From Spirosoma linguale DSM 74 (GTDB taxonomy: Bacteria > Bacteroidota > Bacteroidia > Cytophagales > Spirosomataceae), in NCBI GenBank assembly GCA_000024525.1, contig CP001769.1:4187001-4251000 (forward strand): DNA of 64,000 nt, given 5' to 3'. Made by a program: the position numbers and the translations under genes. Position 1 is the first letter of the stretch, and each line of letters opens with the position of its first letter. A model generated the notes under the pieces. It saw nothing but the letters and a program-made list of their open reading frames with translations, was not told the origin of the DNA and did not search any database. Shown piece by piece: positions 1 to 8,474 of the stretch.

Positions 1-679
1 CCAGATCGGTCAGTTGGTACGCAACATGGGCCGGAATACTAACCACCGTTTTATTGTCGAGCACCAACGCATTAACACGTCCGCCCCGATCCAGTCGATA
101 ATCGGCTATTTTACCCGTTACGGTTGTTACTTCCGGTGGAGCTGGCGGTGTAACTGGCCGAACCGGTGGCGCATCCAAAACAGTTGTTTTTCCAATCGTC
201 AGGCTATTCATCCGAAAGAGTGATTCCCCGGTGGGCGTCTTATCCGTAAACCCACTTACGCTTACTGTGCTGCCCGCCTTGACGGCTTTCTGCACCTGCT
301 CACCCAGATGGGGCGGGAATTTAACGGTTGTGGCTTGCCCGGAACCCGTGTTGAGCGTGAAACCATCCAGGATAGCATCGTCGTTTCCGAGCAACTGGCC
401 AACCGTTCCCGAAACTGTAGTCAGTGAGGTTAAGCCGCCAGAATGGTGGTTCCGGCCGGGGCCTTGCCCGAACTCTCTACCATCACGGCCAGCACCGGGT
501 TTGCCGTATTTGCGCCCGGGGCCGTCCGGTCGGCGCTGGTCTCGATCCTGCCCCCTCATAGACATAGCCCGATCGCCCGGTACAGGAAGTGGGGCGTCGG
601 GGTTTTGTGCATGAGCCAATGGAGAGGCTGCAATTGTTAGACATAAGGCAAGGGCGATGAATTTTGCTTGGGTTTCCAT
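1..679 (-). CDS. Secreted protein with two OB-fold-like repeats (3' end beyond window)
   Basis: Reading the minus strand from the ATG at 679 gives an open frame that runs off the window edge (226 codons visible). It starts with a clear signal peptide (METQAKFIALALC..., ending AHA-Q at about residue 24). A short linker rich in Arg, Gly and Asp follows. Then come two similar beta-rich units: TVSGTVGQLLGNDDAILDGF and, after a Pro-rich spacer, TVTGKIADYRLDRGGRVNAL. Both continue with a hydrophobic strand and a VxxPxH-like stretch (VKFPPHLGEQV and VSIPAHVAYQL), so the unit looks duplicated. The pattern resembles secreted DUF5666/OB-fold proteins; this is by eye only. Function unknown. Confidence 0.7.
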   Translation of the reverse strand, partial: METQAKFIALALCLTIAASPLAHAQNPDAPLPVPGDRAMSMRGQDRDQRRPDGPGRKYGKPGAGRDGREFGQGPGRNHHSGGLTSLTTVSGTVGQLLGNDDAILDGFTLNTGSGQATTVKFPPHLGEQVQKAVKAGSTVSVSGFTDKTPTGESLFRMNSLTIGKTTVLDAPPVRPVTPPAPPEVTTVTGKIADYRLDRGGRVNALVLDNKTVVSIPAHVAYQLTDL

Positions 680-775
680 GAGTAAATGTTGTTTACTGTT
701 GATTACGGAAGCAAAACTATCGTTGCCATCTAAGCCCCATCTGAACTGGAAATTAATTTTTCTTCATACAGGGTT

Positions 776-2323
776 TTACTCCCAGATGATTTCAATCACT
801 TCGGTTTTGAGGTCTACGGTTGTTTGTTTTTCATCTGCCGACCGGCGCACGACAAGCTTGCCCGCATTCACTTTGGCAGCCTCCTGCTGCAACACATGGG
901 TAGCATCTTTCTTGTGGAAAACAGAAACGGCCAGGTCGCTGGTAGCAATGGGCAGGGTCATGCTTTTGCCGGTCCCTTTAACTGACCGCGCAACAACAGG
1001 AAGTTCCTGACTACGAAGCAGCGCCAGCGCCCGCGATGCCTGCGGAACGCCATAGCCAACATAATTATTTCCGTAAGGATACAGATGGGCCGATTTTTCG
1101 ATAATCGACATTACCTCTTTGTTCGTGAGTTTAGGGTTTGCCTGCATGATACAAGCGGCAAAACCCGTAATGACCGGTGCGGATAACGACGTGCCGTATA
1201 GCGAAAAACAGGCCACATTAGGTTTCAGGTACGCCAGACTCTCAGGTCCGATACTGCTGTATCCAATGCGGTTCCAGAGACGGGAGTTCGTGGCACCAAT
1301 AGCCAGCACCCCCTGTGCGTCGGCCGGGGTGCTGATGATACGCCATGTTCGGTCTTCTCCTTCATTACCTGCCGATACAATGATCAGCATTCCTTTTTTA
1401 TCGGCGGCAATCTGAGCGGCTTTACTAATCAGGCTGGTATGTCCATCCATCTGGCCAGGCTCGTAATTGTCTTTGGGGTTACTCATGCCTTTGGCATACC
1501 CAAGCGAGGTATTTATGAGCCGAACGCCGAGACTGTCCATCCATTCCATAGCGGCCACCCAGTTGTCTTCCTCACCCCGATACTCCCGGTTTCCCTGATC
1601 CGTACGTGCCAGGTAAAAGGTTGCATCGGTAGCCAGCCCGAACTGAATATTTTCGACCGGGTCGCTGCCCGCTATAGCCGCCAGCACTTCTGTCCCATGA
1701 AAATCGGCATTGGATTCCAGCGTGCGAAACAACTCATTATGCGTCTTCTTTTCGTTGACATAGTCCCGGACCCGTTTCACCCCCTGACGAGCGAACACAT
1801 GCCGGAGCGCATTGGCAGAGTCGGCACCAAAAAAACCAGCGTCGATAACGCCGATATTTACGAACCGCCCCGTCAGACCCGCTTTTGTGAAATCAGGGGC
1901 CTGAATCTGCGACATCACCGGCGCCAGTTGGGGGTTGGCCGGTAGCCTGGTTGAGGCAATAACAATCGCCGGATCAATAGCCTGCACCCCTTTTACGAAG
2001 GGGAGTTTCACCACCTGTGCGTATTGCTGGGGGGTTAGCCGGACAGACACGGCGTTCAGCCAGCGTGATTGACAAATGGGTTGTACACCTGCCTGTTTTA
2101 GCAGAGCCAGGTAGCTGGCCGATACGGGCTGATCGGTTTCGTCCAGCGGCAGATTCTGTGTTTTGCGCTGCGCAATTGCCGTTGGCGACAAGGCGGGTAA
2201 GGCATCCGGCTCTTTGTCGGTCAGCAGCAGCCAGTACTTGGCTACCTCAGGCCCGGCGGGGCGCGTTTGCCCCTGCACAAAAAGCGCAGTCAGGCATAAA
2301 AACACAGAAAGTCGAAATGTCAT
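776..2323 (-). CDS. S8 family serine peptidase (subtilisin-like), secreted
   Basis: A 515-residue protein with an N-terminal signal peptide (to about residue 19, VQG-Q). An inhibitor-like prosegment follows, then a subtilase domain with the complete catalytic set: Asp161 in NIGVIDAGF, His209 in DFHGTEVLAAIAG, the oxyanion Asn320 in IVSAGNEG and Ser379 in GTSLSAP. It should therefore be an active exported endopeptidase. About 90 residues of beta-rich C-terminal region follow the catalytic domain and end in EVIEIIWE. I see no T9SS type A sorting domain, so it is probably periplasmic or reaches the surface another way. It is divergent from the aminopeptidase gene, with a 138-bp shared upstream region. 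Confidence 0.92.
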   Translation of the reverse strand: MTFRLSVFLCLTALFVQGQTRPAGPEVAKYWLLLTDKEPDALPALSPTAIAQRKTQNLPLDETDQPVSASYLALLKQAGVQPICQSRWLNAVSVRLTPQQYAQVVKLPFVKGVQAIDPAIVIASTRLPANPQLAPVMSQIQAPDFTKAGLTGRFVNIGVIDAGFFGADSANALRHVFARQGVKRVRDYVNEKKTHNELFRTLESNADFHGTEVLAAIAGSDPVENIQFGLATDATFYLARTDQGNREYRGEEDNWVAAMEWMDSLGVRLINTSLGYAKGMSNPKDNYEPGQMDGHTSLISKAAQIAADKKGMLIIVSAGNEGEDRTWRIISTPADAQGVLAIGATNSRLWNRIGYSSIGPESLAYLKPNVACFSLYGTSLSAPVITGFAACIMQANPKLTNKEVMSIIEKSAHLYPYGNNYVGYGVPQASRALALLRSQELPVVARSVKGTGKSMTLPIATSDLAVSVFHKKDATHVLQQEAAKVNAGKLVVRRSADEKQTTVDLKTEVIEIIWE

Positions 2324-2461
2324 GATTAGTCTAGGCGAAGAAGTAAGCGATTCAATGAACTAAAACCCGGTTATTGCTAAACGGAAAAACACACCGAAAC
2401 TCTTATCGCTTTTGAGTTTCTTTGCAAACTTAATCACAAACAGGCCCTCAACAGCTACGCT

Positions 2462-3754
2462 ATGCGTTATTTACCAATTGACAACCAGCTTTTCGTTCAA
2501 AATCGTCAGCGGCTTGCACCCTTATTAAAATCTAAATCGCTGGTCGTTGTGAACGCCAACGACATTATGCCAACCAATGCCGATGGCACGATGGTTTTCC
2601 GGCAAAACAACGATCTGTTTTACCTCACCGGTGTCGATCAGGAAGAAACGCGCCTGGTTCTTTTTCCGGAGCACCCCGATCCGAAATTTCGCGAGGTATT
2701 ATTCCTTCGGGAAACGAGCGAACTCATCGAAATCTGGGAAGGGCATAAACTAACGAAAGCCGAAGCCGAGCAGGTAACGGGCATACCGCAAAAACAGATT
2801 TACTGGACGCACCAGTTCGAGCAGATTTTTGGTCAGATGGTTTTCGAAGCGGAGTTTATCTACCTCAATACCAACGAACATACCCGGGCCGGAGTGGAAG
2901 TTCAAACGCGTGACGCCCGGTACATCGATGCGTTCCGGCAGAAATATCCGCTGCATCATCTGGAGCGGCTGGCTCCGCTCATGCATTACCTCCGGGCCAT
3001 TAAACAGCCGCAGGAATTACCCCTCATCCAAACTGCTATCGACATTACGGACAAGATGTTCCGGCGGCTGCTGGGCTTTATAAAACCGGGAGTGTGGGAG
3101 TATGAAATCGAAGCCGAAATGATGCACGAATTCCTGCGTAACCGGTCGCGGGGAGCGGCTTATACGCCCATCATTGCATCGGGTGCCAACGCCTGTGTGC
3201 TTCATTACATCGACAACAGCCAGCAATGTCAGGATGGCGACGTGATCCTGCTCGATATTGGGGCTGAGTACGCCAACTACAACGCCGACATGACCCGTTC
3301 GATACCCGTTAACGGCCGCTTTACGGCTCGCCAGCGGGCGGTCTATGATGCGGTCCTGCGTGTGATGAAGGAAGCTACCCAAATGCTTCGCCCCGGTAAC
3401 CTTTGGGATGAATATCACCGCGAGGTAGGCAAGGTAATGGAATCGGAATTGATTGGTCTGGGCTTACTGGACCGAACCGAGGTAGCGAATCAGGACCCGG
3501 ATGCTCCTTTGTACAAAAAGTATTTCATGCATGGCACCTCCCACTTCCTGGGCCTCGATGTCCACGATGTAGGCAACAAATACCGGAGAATGGAACCCGG
3601 TATGGTGTTCACTGTTGAACCGGGCATCTACATACGGGAAGAAAAGCTCGGTATTCGCCTTGAGAACAACGTACTCATCACCGAATCGGGAAACATTGAC
3701 CTGATGGCCAATATACCCCTCGAAGCGGACGAAATTGAGGAAATGATGAACTAG
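2462..3754 (+). CDS. pepP: Xaa-Pro aminopeptidase (M24B family)
   Basis: A 430-residue cytoplasmic metallopeptidase that removes an N-terminal residue preceding proline. The first about 170 residues form the aminopeptidase P N-terminal domain (FRQNNDLFYLTG). The rest is the pita-bread catalytic domain. The five dinuclear metal ligands are all visible: Asp265 (ILLDIGAEY), Asp276 (YNADMTRS), His361 (HGTSHFLGLDVHDVG), Glu386 (TVEPGIYI) and Glu401 (IRLENN). Length and motifs match the PepP type, not the shorter creatinase or methionine aminopeptidase types. It stands alone on the plus strand and ends at a hairpin shared with the convergent TetR gene. Confidence 0.95.
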   Translation: MRYLPIDNQLFVQNRQRLAPLLKSKSLVVVNANDIMPTNADGTMVFRQNNDLFYLTGVDQEETRLVLFPEHPDPKFREVLFLRETSELIEIWEGHKLTKAEAEQVTGIPQKQIYWTHQFEQIFGQMVFEAEFIYLNTNEHTRAGVEVQTRDARYIDAFRQKYPLHHLERLAPLMHYLRAIKQPQELPLIQTAIDITDKMFRRLLGFIKPGVWEYEIEAEMMHEFLRNRSRGAAYTPIIASGANACVLHYIDNSQQCQDGDVILLDIGAEYANYNADMTRSIPVNGRFTARQRAVYDAVLRVMKEATQMLRPGNLWDEYHREVGKVMESELIGLGLLDRTEVANQDPDAPLYKKYFMHGTSHFLGLDVHDVGNKYRRMEPGMVFTVEPGIYIREEKLGIRLENNVLITESGNIDLMANIPLEADEIEEMMN

Positions 3755-3761
3755 TTCGTAG

Positions 3762-3792
3762 CTGGTCCGCACAGCAACCGGGTGCGGACCAG
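3762..3792. terminator. Hairpin between convergent pepP and TetR genes
   Basis: Perfect 11-bp arms at 3762-3772 (CTGGTCCGCAC) and 3782-3792, with a 9-base loop. It sits between the two convergent stop codons and would serve as a bidirectional terminator. There is no strong T tract on the plus side. Confidence 0.6.
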
Positions 3793-3799
3793 TTCTGAA

Positions 3800-4441
3800 T
3801 TACTTGGTTTTAGCCTGCTCCCGTTCGAGCGCAATATTCAAGCTTGAATAAATACGACGAATAGCGGTTTCCAGACGCTCCCAACCGGCATCGGAGCGGA
3901 GATCGATATCGCCGATATGATCACGCTGGGTGCTGGTGAGTACAATATTGGTAACAGCCGCAACCATCAGGCTGGTAATAGCAAGAGGGTCAAAATCAGA
4001 GTATGGAGCCAGTTTAGCGACCATGTTCTTATACGACTGATCCCGAAAGTCGGCCAGTCGACGAGCCAATTCGGTTTCGCCATTCGACATTTCCCAGCGG
4101 ATCAGTTCCTGAGACGATTTGCGTGTTCTGAATTCCCGCATAAACTGAATCGTGTACTCAGACCAAGCTTTACTTCGGGCTTCCGGCGCCACGTTGTCGG
4201 GCACAGAGTCCAGAAATTTATCGTTGAACATGGAGAGGAAGAAACCACGATGCACGTAGGCTTCCAGCAAGCCGTTCCAACCGCCAAAATACCGATAGAT
4301 AAGAACTTTATTCACACCAGCCCGGTCAGCAACGGCATTGATACCAGCTTTTTCGGTGCCACGTTCAGCCATTACTTCACCCATAGCCCGTAAGATACGC
4401 TCCATGGTCATCTGGCGATTTCTTCGCTTGACTACTTTCAT
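3800..4441 (-). CDS. TetR/AcrR family transcriptional regulator
   Basis: A 213-residue protein. Residues about 13-62 form a TetR-type helix-turn-helix (RILRAMGEVMAERGTEKAGI..., recognition region VNKVLIYRYFGG). An all-helical ligand and dimerisation domain follows, as expected for the family. The N-terminus is basic (MKVVKRRNRQ). The effector cannot be deduced. Its 5' side faces an AT-rich 448-bp intergenic region shared with the CotH gene, so the CotH gene and its own promoter are possible targets. That is inference from position only. Confidence 0.88.
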   Translation of the reverse strand: MKVVKRRNRQMTMERILRAMGEVMAERGTEKAGINAVADRAGVNKVLIYRYFGGWNGLLEAYVHRGFFLSMFNDKFLDSVPDNVAPEARSKAWSEYTIQFMREFRTRKSSQELIRWEMSNGETELARRLADFRDQSYKNMVAKLAPYSDFDPLAITSLMVAAVTNIVLTSTQRDHIGDIDLRSDAGWERLETAIRRIYSSLNIALEREQAKTK

Positions 4442-4889
4442 AAATTGATTGATTTGTTAAGAGGAGGAATGAATTACTACTTTATGGGTGCAAAATAGTA
4501 ACCATTATTTAAAAGTCTGCAAATTTACTGTTGCCGCAAATATGATTGTTACAGATGATGTTTTCAAGTTACCAACTAATAAATATTGAGAAAATATGGT
4601 TTCTATTTACTTGTTGATCAACACTATTCTTGATTAGCTATATACCCTTATTTTTCATTAAAAACCTATTAATAATTGCTAATCAAGCTCCTAGAGCGGT
4701 TTATTAATATACAAAACTGCTAATATTAATAACATTACTTATCACTACTTCCCACTATAGTACACACATTAAAAATTTACTCCGACTGACTATTAGATAA
4801 CTTTATGAATTCACTCTTCCTGTCGGACACTAGCTTAGTACAAAAAAAAAGTACTATTTTTATAAAATAAGAAACAAAAAATTTATTAT
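4442..4889. other. AT-rich divergent intergenic region (448 bp)
   Basis: A strongly AT-rich gap between the TetR gene and the CotH-kinase gene. No convincing ORF. Possible TAnnTTTA-like elements occur near 4798 and 4853. A small hairpin (TAGTAC at 4836-4841, GTACTA at 4851-4856, with an A9 loop) lies about 35 bp before the CotH start. The composition differs clearly from the flanking genes. Confidence 0.5.
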
Positions 4890-6527
4890 ATGCGCGTTTT
4901 TTTTATTCTTCTCTCTCTATTTGTTACACTTTTTTCACTTCCAGCTTTCTCACAAACGTTTACATCGACGAATTTGCCGATCATTATCATAAATACAAAT
5001 GGTCAGGTAATTCCAGATGATCCCAAAATTGTTGCTACCCTTAGCATCATTGATAATGGGGCTGGCAAGCGAAATAATCTTTCCGATAGCCCCTCGTACG
5101 TAAGTAAAATTGGCATTGAGAGACGTGGAGCAACGTCGCAAACGCTTTTTCCCAAGAAACCTTATGGTTTTGAACTGCGCGACACATCGGGAGTAAATTC
5201 AGTCAATGCATCGATATTGGGAATGCCTGCCGAATCTGACTGGGTTTTAAATGCTACCTACAACGATAAAACACTAATTCGGGAAGCGTTAACGTACGAT
5301 CTAAACCGACAAATGAGCGCGTTTTATACGCCACGCTACCGGTATTGCGAGGTCGTATTAAACGGTAATTATGAAGGAATTTACCTCTTATTCGAGAAAA
5401 TAAAACGAAATAAGAACCGGGTAAATATCACCAGTATAAAGCCAACTGATGTATCGGGTGATGCGGTCACAGGCGGCTATATTTTTAAAATTGACAAGAC
5501 AGAAGGCTCACCTTCCCGAAGCTGGAATTCCCCTTATCGAGCGTCGAATGGGCAATTGATACCGATCCAGATTGACCGTCCCAAGCCAGAAGATTTAGCG
5601 GAGGAACAGTTTCAGTACGCAAAAAAATACATTACAGATTTCGAAAATATACTCAAAGCAACTCAATATCAGGACTCAACAATCGGGTACCGAAAATACA
5701 TTAACACCGACTCCTTTGTCGACTATTTATTGCTTACCGAGGTTTGCAAAAACGTGGATGGGTATAGACTAAGCAGTTTTTTCTATAAAGACCGGGAGAG
5801 CAAAGGCGGTAAACTGGTGATGGGCCCCATTTGGGATTACAACCTAACCTATGGCAACGCTAATTATTGCGAGGGAAACACGTATGAGGGATGGGCTTAT
5901 GGCTTTAATACAGTTTGCAGAACCGACACATACCAAATTCCTTTTTGGTGGGACCGGCTACTCAGCGACAAAGCGTTTGCCAGTCAGGTACGACTAAAGT
6001 ACCAGCGTTTACGTAAAACGGTACTGAAGACTGAACGTATTCAGTATTATGTAGATTCAGTAGCGGCTCAGCTTACCGAAGCCCGAACCCGTAACTTTCA
6101 GCGTTGGCCGGTTATCGGCATTTATGTATGGCCAAACGGCTTTGTCGGGCAAACGTACCAGCAGGAAATTGATTACCTGAAAACGTGGGTAAAAAATCGC
6201 CTTGACTGGATGGATAACGCAATTATGCCTTTCGGCACCGACATACTGGCTTTGGAGCCAACGACTAGTTTTGGTTTCACGGTCGGCCCAAATCCGTCGA
6301 GCGGTAATGTGAATTTGACCTACCGGTTACGGCAACGGGCCGATGTAGGGCTGATGGTAACAGACGCCACCGGTCGGACGATTTACAGCATTACCCAACC
6401 GGGTCAATCGCCCGGCGAACACCTCGAAACAATACCTGATCAATTACTATCAACGGGTCTGGGAGTTTATTTTCTACAACTCACTGTTGATGGACAGTCG
6501 ACGAGCAAAAAGATACTCCGGCATTGA
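4890..6527 (+). CDS. CotH kinase family protein with T9SS type A sorting domain
   Basis: A 545-residue exported protein. The signal peptide ends about residue 21 (PAFS-Q). The CotH kinase fold spans about residues 30-440, with hallmark stretches NGNYEGIYLLFEKIKRNKNR (158-177), GGYIFKIDK, SFVDYLLLTEVCKNVDGYR and MGPIWDYNLTYGN (Asp316). CotH-family proteins are atypical protein kinases of spore coats and secreted proteins; the substrate here is unknown. The last about 80 residues (VGPNPSSGNVNLTY ... LSTGLGVYFLQL ... KKILRH) are a typical T9SS type A C-terminal signal, so the product should reach the cell surface or medium. The 5' third is noticeably AT-richer than later parts. The ATG lies in an A/T-rich leader without a Shine-Dalgarno motif, as is usual in Bacteroidota. 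Confidence 0.92.
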   Translation: MRVFFILLSLFVTLFSLPAFSQTFTSTNLPIIIINTNGQVIPDDPKIVATLSIIDNGAGKRNNLSDSPSYVSKIGIERRGATSQTLFPKKPYGFELRDTSGVNSVNASILGMPAESDWVLNATYNDKTLIREALTYDLNRQMSAFYTPRYRYCEVVLNGNYEGIYLLFEKIKRNKNRVNITSIKPTDVSGDAVTGGYIFKIDKTEGSPSRSWNSPYRASNGQLIPIQIDRPKPEDLAEEQFQYAKKYITDFENILKATQYQDSTIGYRKYINTDSFVDYLLLTEVCKNVDGYRLSSFFYKDRESKGGKLVMGPIWDYNLTYGNANYCEGNTYEGWAYGFNTVCRTDTYQIPFWWDRLLSDKAFASQVRLKYQRLRKTVLKTERIQYYVDSVAAQLTEARTRNFQRWPVIGIYVWPNGFVGQTYQQEIDYLKTWVKNRLDWMDNAIMPFGTDILALEPTTSFGFTVGPNPSSGNVNLTYRLRQRADVGLMVTDATGRTIYSITQPGQSPGEHLETIPDQLLSTGLGVYFLQLTVDGQSTSKKILRH

Positions 6528-6615
6528 CTTAGCAGACTTGTGGGCCAGCGCTACTGCAATGTCAGCAAAAAGCCGTCAAATGATTACTGTACATTTTTAA
6601 GGAAAACAGGTCATT

Positions 6616-7392
6616 ATGAAAGCAGACATCACGACCGAAACGCTGCCCCAACTTCTCAATCGTTACCGGAACACAACGGAGAAACTAACGAACTATGGGT
6701 TCAATAACCATAGCCTGCATACATATCATTCCACTGCCCTTGAAGGCTGCCAGGTATCGTTTCAACAAACCCAGGCGCTGCTGACTGATAGCAAGTTACG
6801 TTCTGAACTACTCACTGCCGATCAGTTTCTGGTTATCGATTACCATAAGGCTTTCGAGGAGGTGTTAGCGATGGCCAGCCAGCAAGAGCCTATAAACCGG
6901 CTTTCCATCCAACGAATAGCGTCGGTTTTAATGCACCAAACGGGTGGTCTGAAGCATTCGCTCTTGAGCAGTTTTGACACGAGTAAAGGTGAGTTGCGCA
7001 TCGATAGCGCCATGGCAGGCAGACGGCAACTGGTGGAGGCCCATAAACTGCCTGCCGCCCTCGATGCCCTGTTTCGAGAAATCAATACCGCCATTGCCTT
7101 GTTCAAAACTCCGCGTCAACTCTATGATTTGTCGTTTAAAGCGCACTTTGACCTGCTAACTCTGCATCCATTCGGAGCGGGCAATGGCCTTATGGCGCGG
7201 TTACTCATGAGTTATATTCAGCATTACCATCAACTGCCGCTCAGCCTGGTTTACGCCGATAGCCGAACAGCTTATCTAAAGTCGCTGGATGCGAGCTGGC
7301 AACAAAAAGCACCCGTACCAATTATCAGCTTCATGCACAGCCAACTCAGCCGTTTTCTACAGGAAGAGATTAGTAGTAGAAGCGAGGAGTGA
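6616..7392 (+). CDS. Fic family protein with degenerate active-site motif
   Basis: A 258-residue protein with the Fic architecture. An N-terminal helix carries an inhibitory-type motif (S39-T-A-L-E43-G44, matching [S/T]xxxE[G/N]). The Fic core lies around residues 80-205. The active-site loop reads HPFGAGNGLMAR (184-195), whereas canonical AMP-transferases have HPFx[D/E]GNGRxxR. Catalytic His184, Asn190 and the last Arg195 are kept, but the acidic Mg ligand is Ala188 and the first Arg is Leu192. Activity may therefore be lost or altered. It is 88 bp downstream of the CotH gene on the same strand. No antitoxin-like partner is adjacent. Confidence 0.85.
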   Translation: MKADITTETLPQLLNRYRNTTEKLTNYGFNNHSLHTYHSTALEGCQVSFQQTQALLTDSKLRSELLTADQFLVIDYHKAFEEVLAMASQQEPINRLSIQRIASVLMHQTGGLKHSLLSSFDTSKGELRIDSAMAGRRQLVEAHKLPAALDALFREINTAIALFKTPRQLYDLSFKAHFDLLTLHPFGAGNGLMARLLMSYIQHYHQLPLSLVYADSRTAYLKSLDASWQQKAPVPIISFMHSQLSRFLQEEISSRSEE

Positions 7393-7505
7393 GGAGATAG
7401 AAGTGGGGAGGGAGGGTTGACGCGTCAATAAAAAAGGAGCGAGGAGATAGAAGTGAGTGCCGTAAAGGCCTTCTGACTCCTAATCTCCTCGCTCCTAACT
7501 CCTAA
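7381..7505. repeat. Purine-rich intergenic repeat with inverted copy
   Basis: AGCGAGGAGTGAGGAGATAG starts at 7381 and a shorter direct copy starts at 7438. The arm GGAGCGAGGAGAT (7436-7448) pairs perfectly with ATCTCCTCGCTCC (7483-7495). The element lies between the convergent Fic and sugar-isomerase genes and could fold into a terminator-like hairpin. Confidence 0.6.
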
Positions 7506-7515
7506 TTACTTAAAC

Positions 7516-8397
7516 CTATACATCACAGATCAGCACGGCTTCTTTGAGGCTTTTGAGTGGGTCGCGTACGGGGATGAACTCCTGCGCCACATAGCCTTTA
7601 AAACCGGTATCGACAATTGCTTTCATGATAGCCGGGTAGTAAAGCTCCTGGGTTTCGTCGATTTCGTTACGGCCAGGGTTACCACCGGTATGGTAGTGCC
7701 CGATGTATTTGCTCGACTCCCGGATTGTACGGATGATGTCCCCTTCCATGATTTGCATGTGGTAGATATCATACAGCAGTTTAAAGTTTTCTGAGCCAAC
7801 CTTTTTGCAAAGCTCTACGCCCCAGGCGGTATGATCGCACATGTAATCTTTGTGATTTACCTTGCTGTTCAGTAGCTCCATAATCATGGTGATACCGTAT
7901 TTTTCAGCACTTGGCATCAGGCGTTTCAACCCGACAGCGCAATTCTCCAGACCTTTTTCATCGCTCATGCCCCGCCGGTTACCGGAAAAACAGATAACTG
8001 TAGTCAGACCAGCGGCTTTCAGCTTTGGAAAGATTGCCTCGTAACTGGCCACCAGTTCATCATGAAACTTAGGGTCGTTGAAACCATCGTTGATACCCTT
8101 ACCAGCGCCTTGTGGCAAAGCACAGGTCAGACCGTATTTTTTCAACACGGGCCACTCGTCAGGACCGGTCAGGTCGATGGAGGTAATCCCCATTTCTTTG
8201 GCTGCCTTGCAGAGGTCATCGAGCGGTATTTTACTATAACACCACCGGCAAACCGAGTGGTTTATGCGCCCCTTCAGCAGCGGAGCGGTTTGTTCAGTTG
8301 TAGTCATAGAGCTGGCTAAAGATTCGGTCAGCACTGGTAATGTCAGGGCAGTACCTGTCAGGGTTTTCAGAGCCGTTCGGCGGGTATAGGATTTCAT
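7516..8397 (-). CDS. Hydroxypyruvate isomerase/sugar phosphate isomerase-like TIM-barrel protein, Tat-type signal
   Basis: A 293-residue protein when started at the ATG at 8397. The longer upstream reading would place the signal internally. The N-terminus MKSYTRRTALKTLTGTALTL is a twin-arginine-type signal. The rest is an AP-endonuclease-2-like TIM barrel typical of sugar isomerases and epimerases: SIDLTGPDEW, TVICFSGNRRG, MIMELLNSK (metal Glu), LLYDIYHMQIMEGD, YIGHYHTGGNPGRNE and YVAQEFIP. The export signal suggests action in the periplasm. The gene follows a DUF1080 gene by 77 bp on the same strand. DUF1080 proteins act on 3-keto-glycosides, so a joint role in oxidised sugar breakdown is plausible. 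Substrate not established. Confidence 0.85.
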   Translation of the reverse strand: MKSYTRRTALKTLTGTALTLPVLTESLASSMTTTEQTAPLLKGRINHSVCRWCYSKIPLDDLCKAAKEMGITSIDLTGPDEWPVLKKYGLTCALPQGAGKGINDGFNDPKFHDELVASYEAIFPKLKAAGLTTVICFSGNRRGMSDEKGLENCAVGLKRLMPSAEKYGITMIMELLNSKVNHKDYMCDHTAWGVELCKKVGSENFKLLYDIYHMQIMEGDIIRTIRESSKYIGHYHTGGNPGRNEIDETQELYYPAIMKAIVDTGFKGYVAQEFIPVRDPLKSLKEAVLICDV

Positions 8398-8417
8398 ACA
8401 GTTTTGAATGAGTGATT

Positions 8418-8466
8418 GAGTGAATGATTGAATAGTGAATTGGCAGATCCATTCAACCATTCACTC
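8418..8466. repeat. Imperfect inverted repeat between DUF1080 and isomerase genes
   Basis: GAGTGAATGATTGAAT (8418-8433) pairs with ATTCAACCATTCACTC (8451-8466) with one mismatch. It lies in the gap between two co-directional genes, so it could stabilise the upstream message or attenuate the downstream one. Confidence 0.5.
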
Positions 8467-8474
8467 ATCCAAAA

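Noticed and set aside
14..640. Plus-strand ORFs in the first 640 bp
   Set aside because: They are shadows of the minus-strand secreted protein, whose frame has a clear signal peptide and repeats.
7381..7505. Direct repeats as a CRISPR array
   Set aside because: Only two direct copies of unequal length, no regular spacers and no cas genes.
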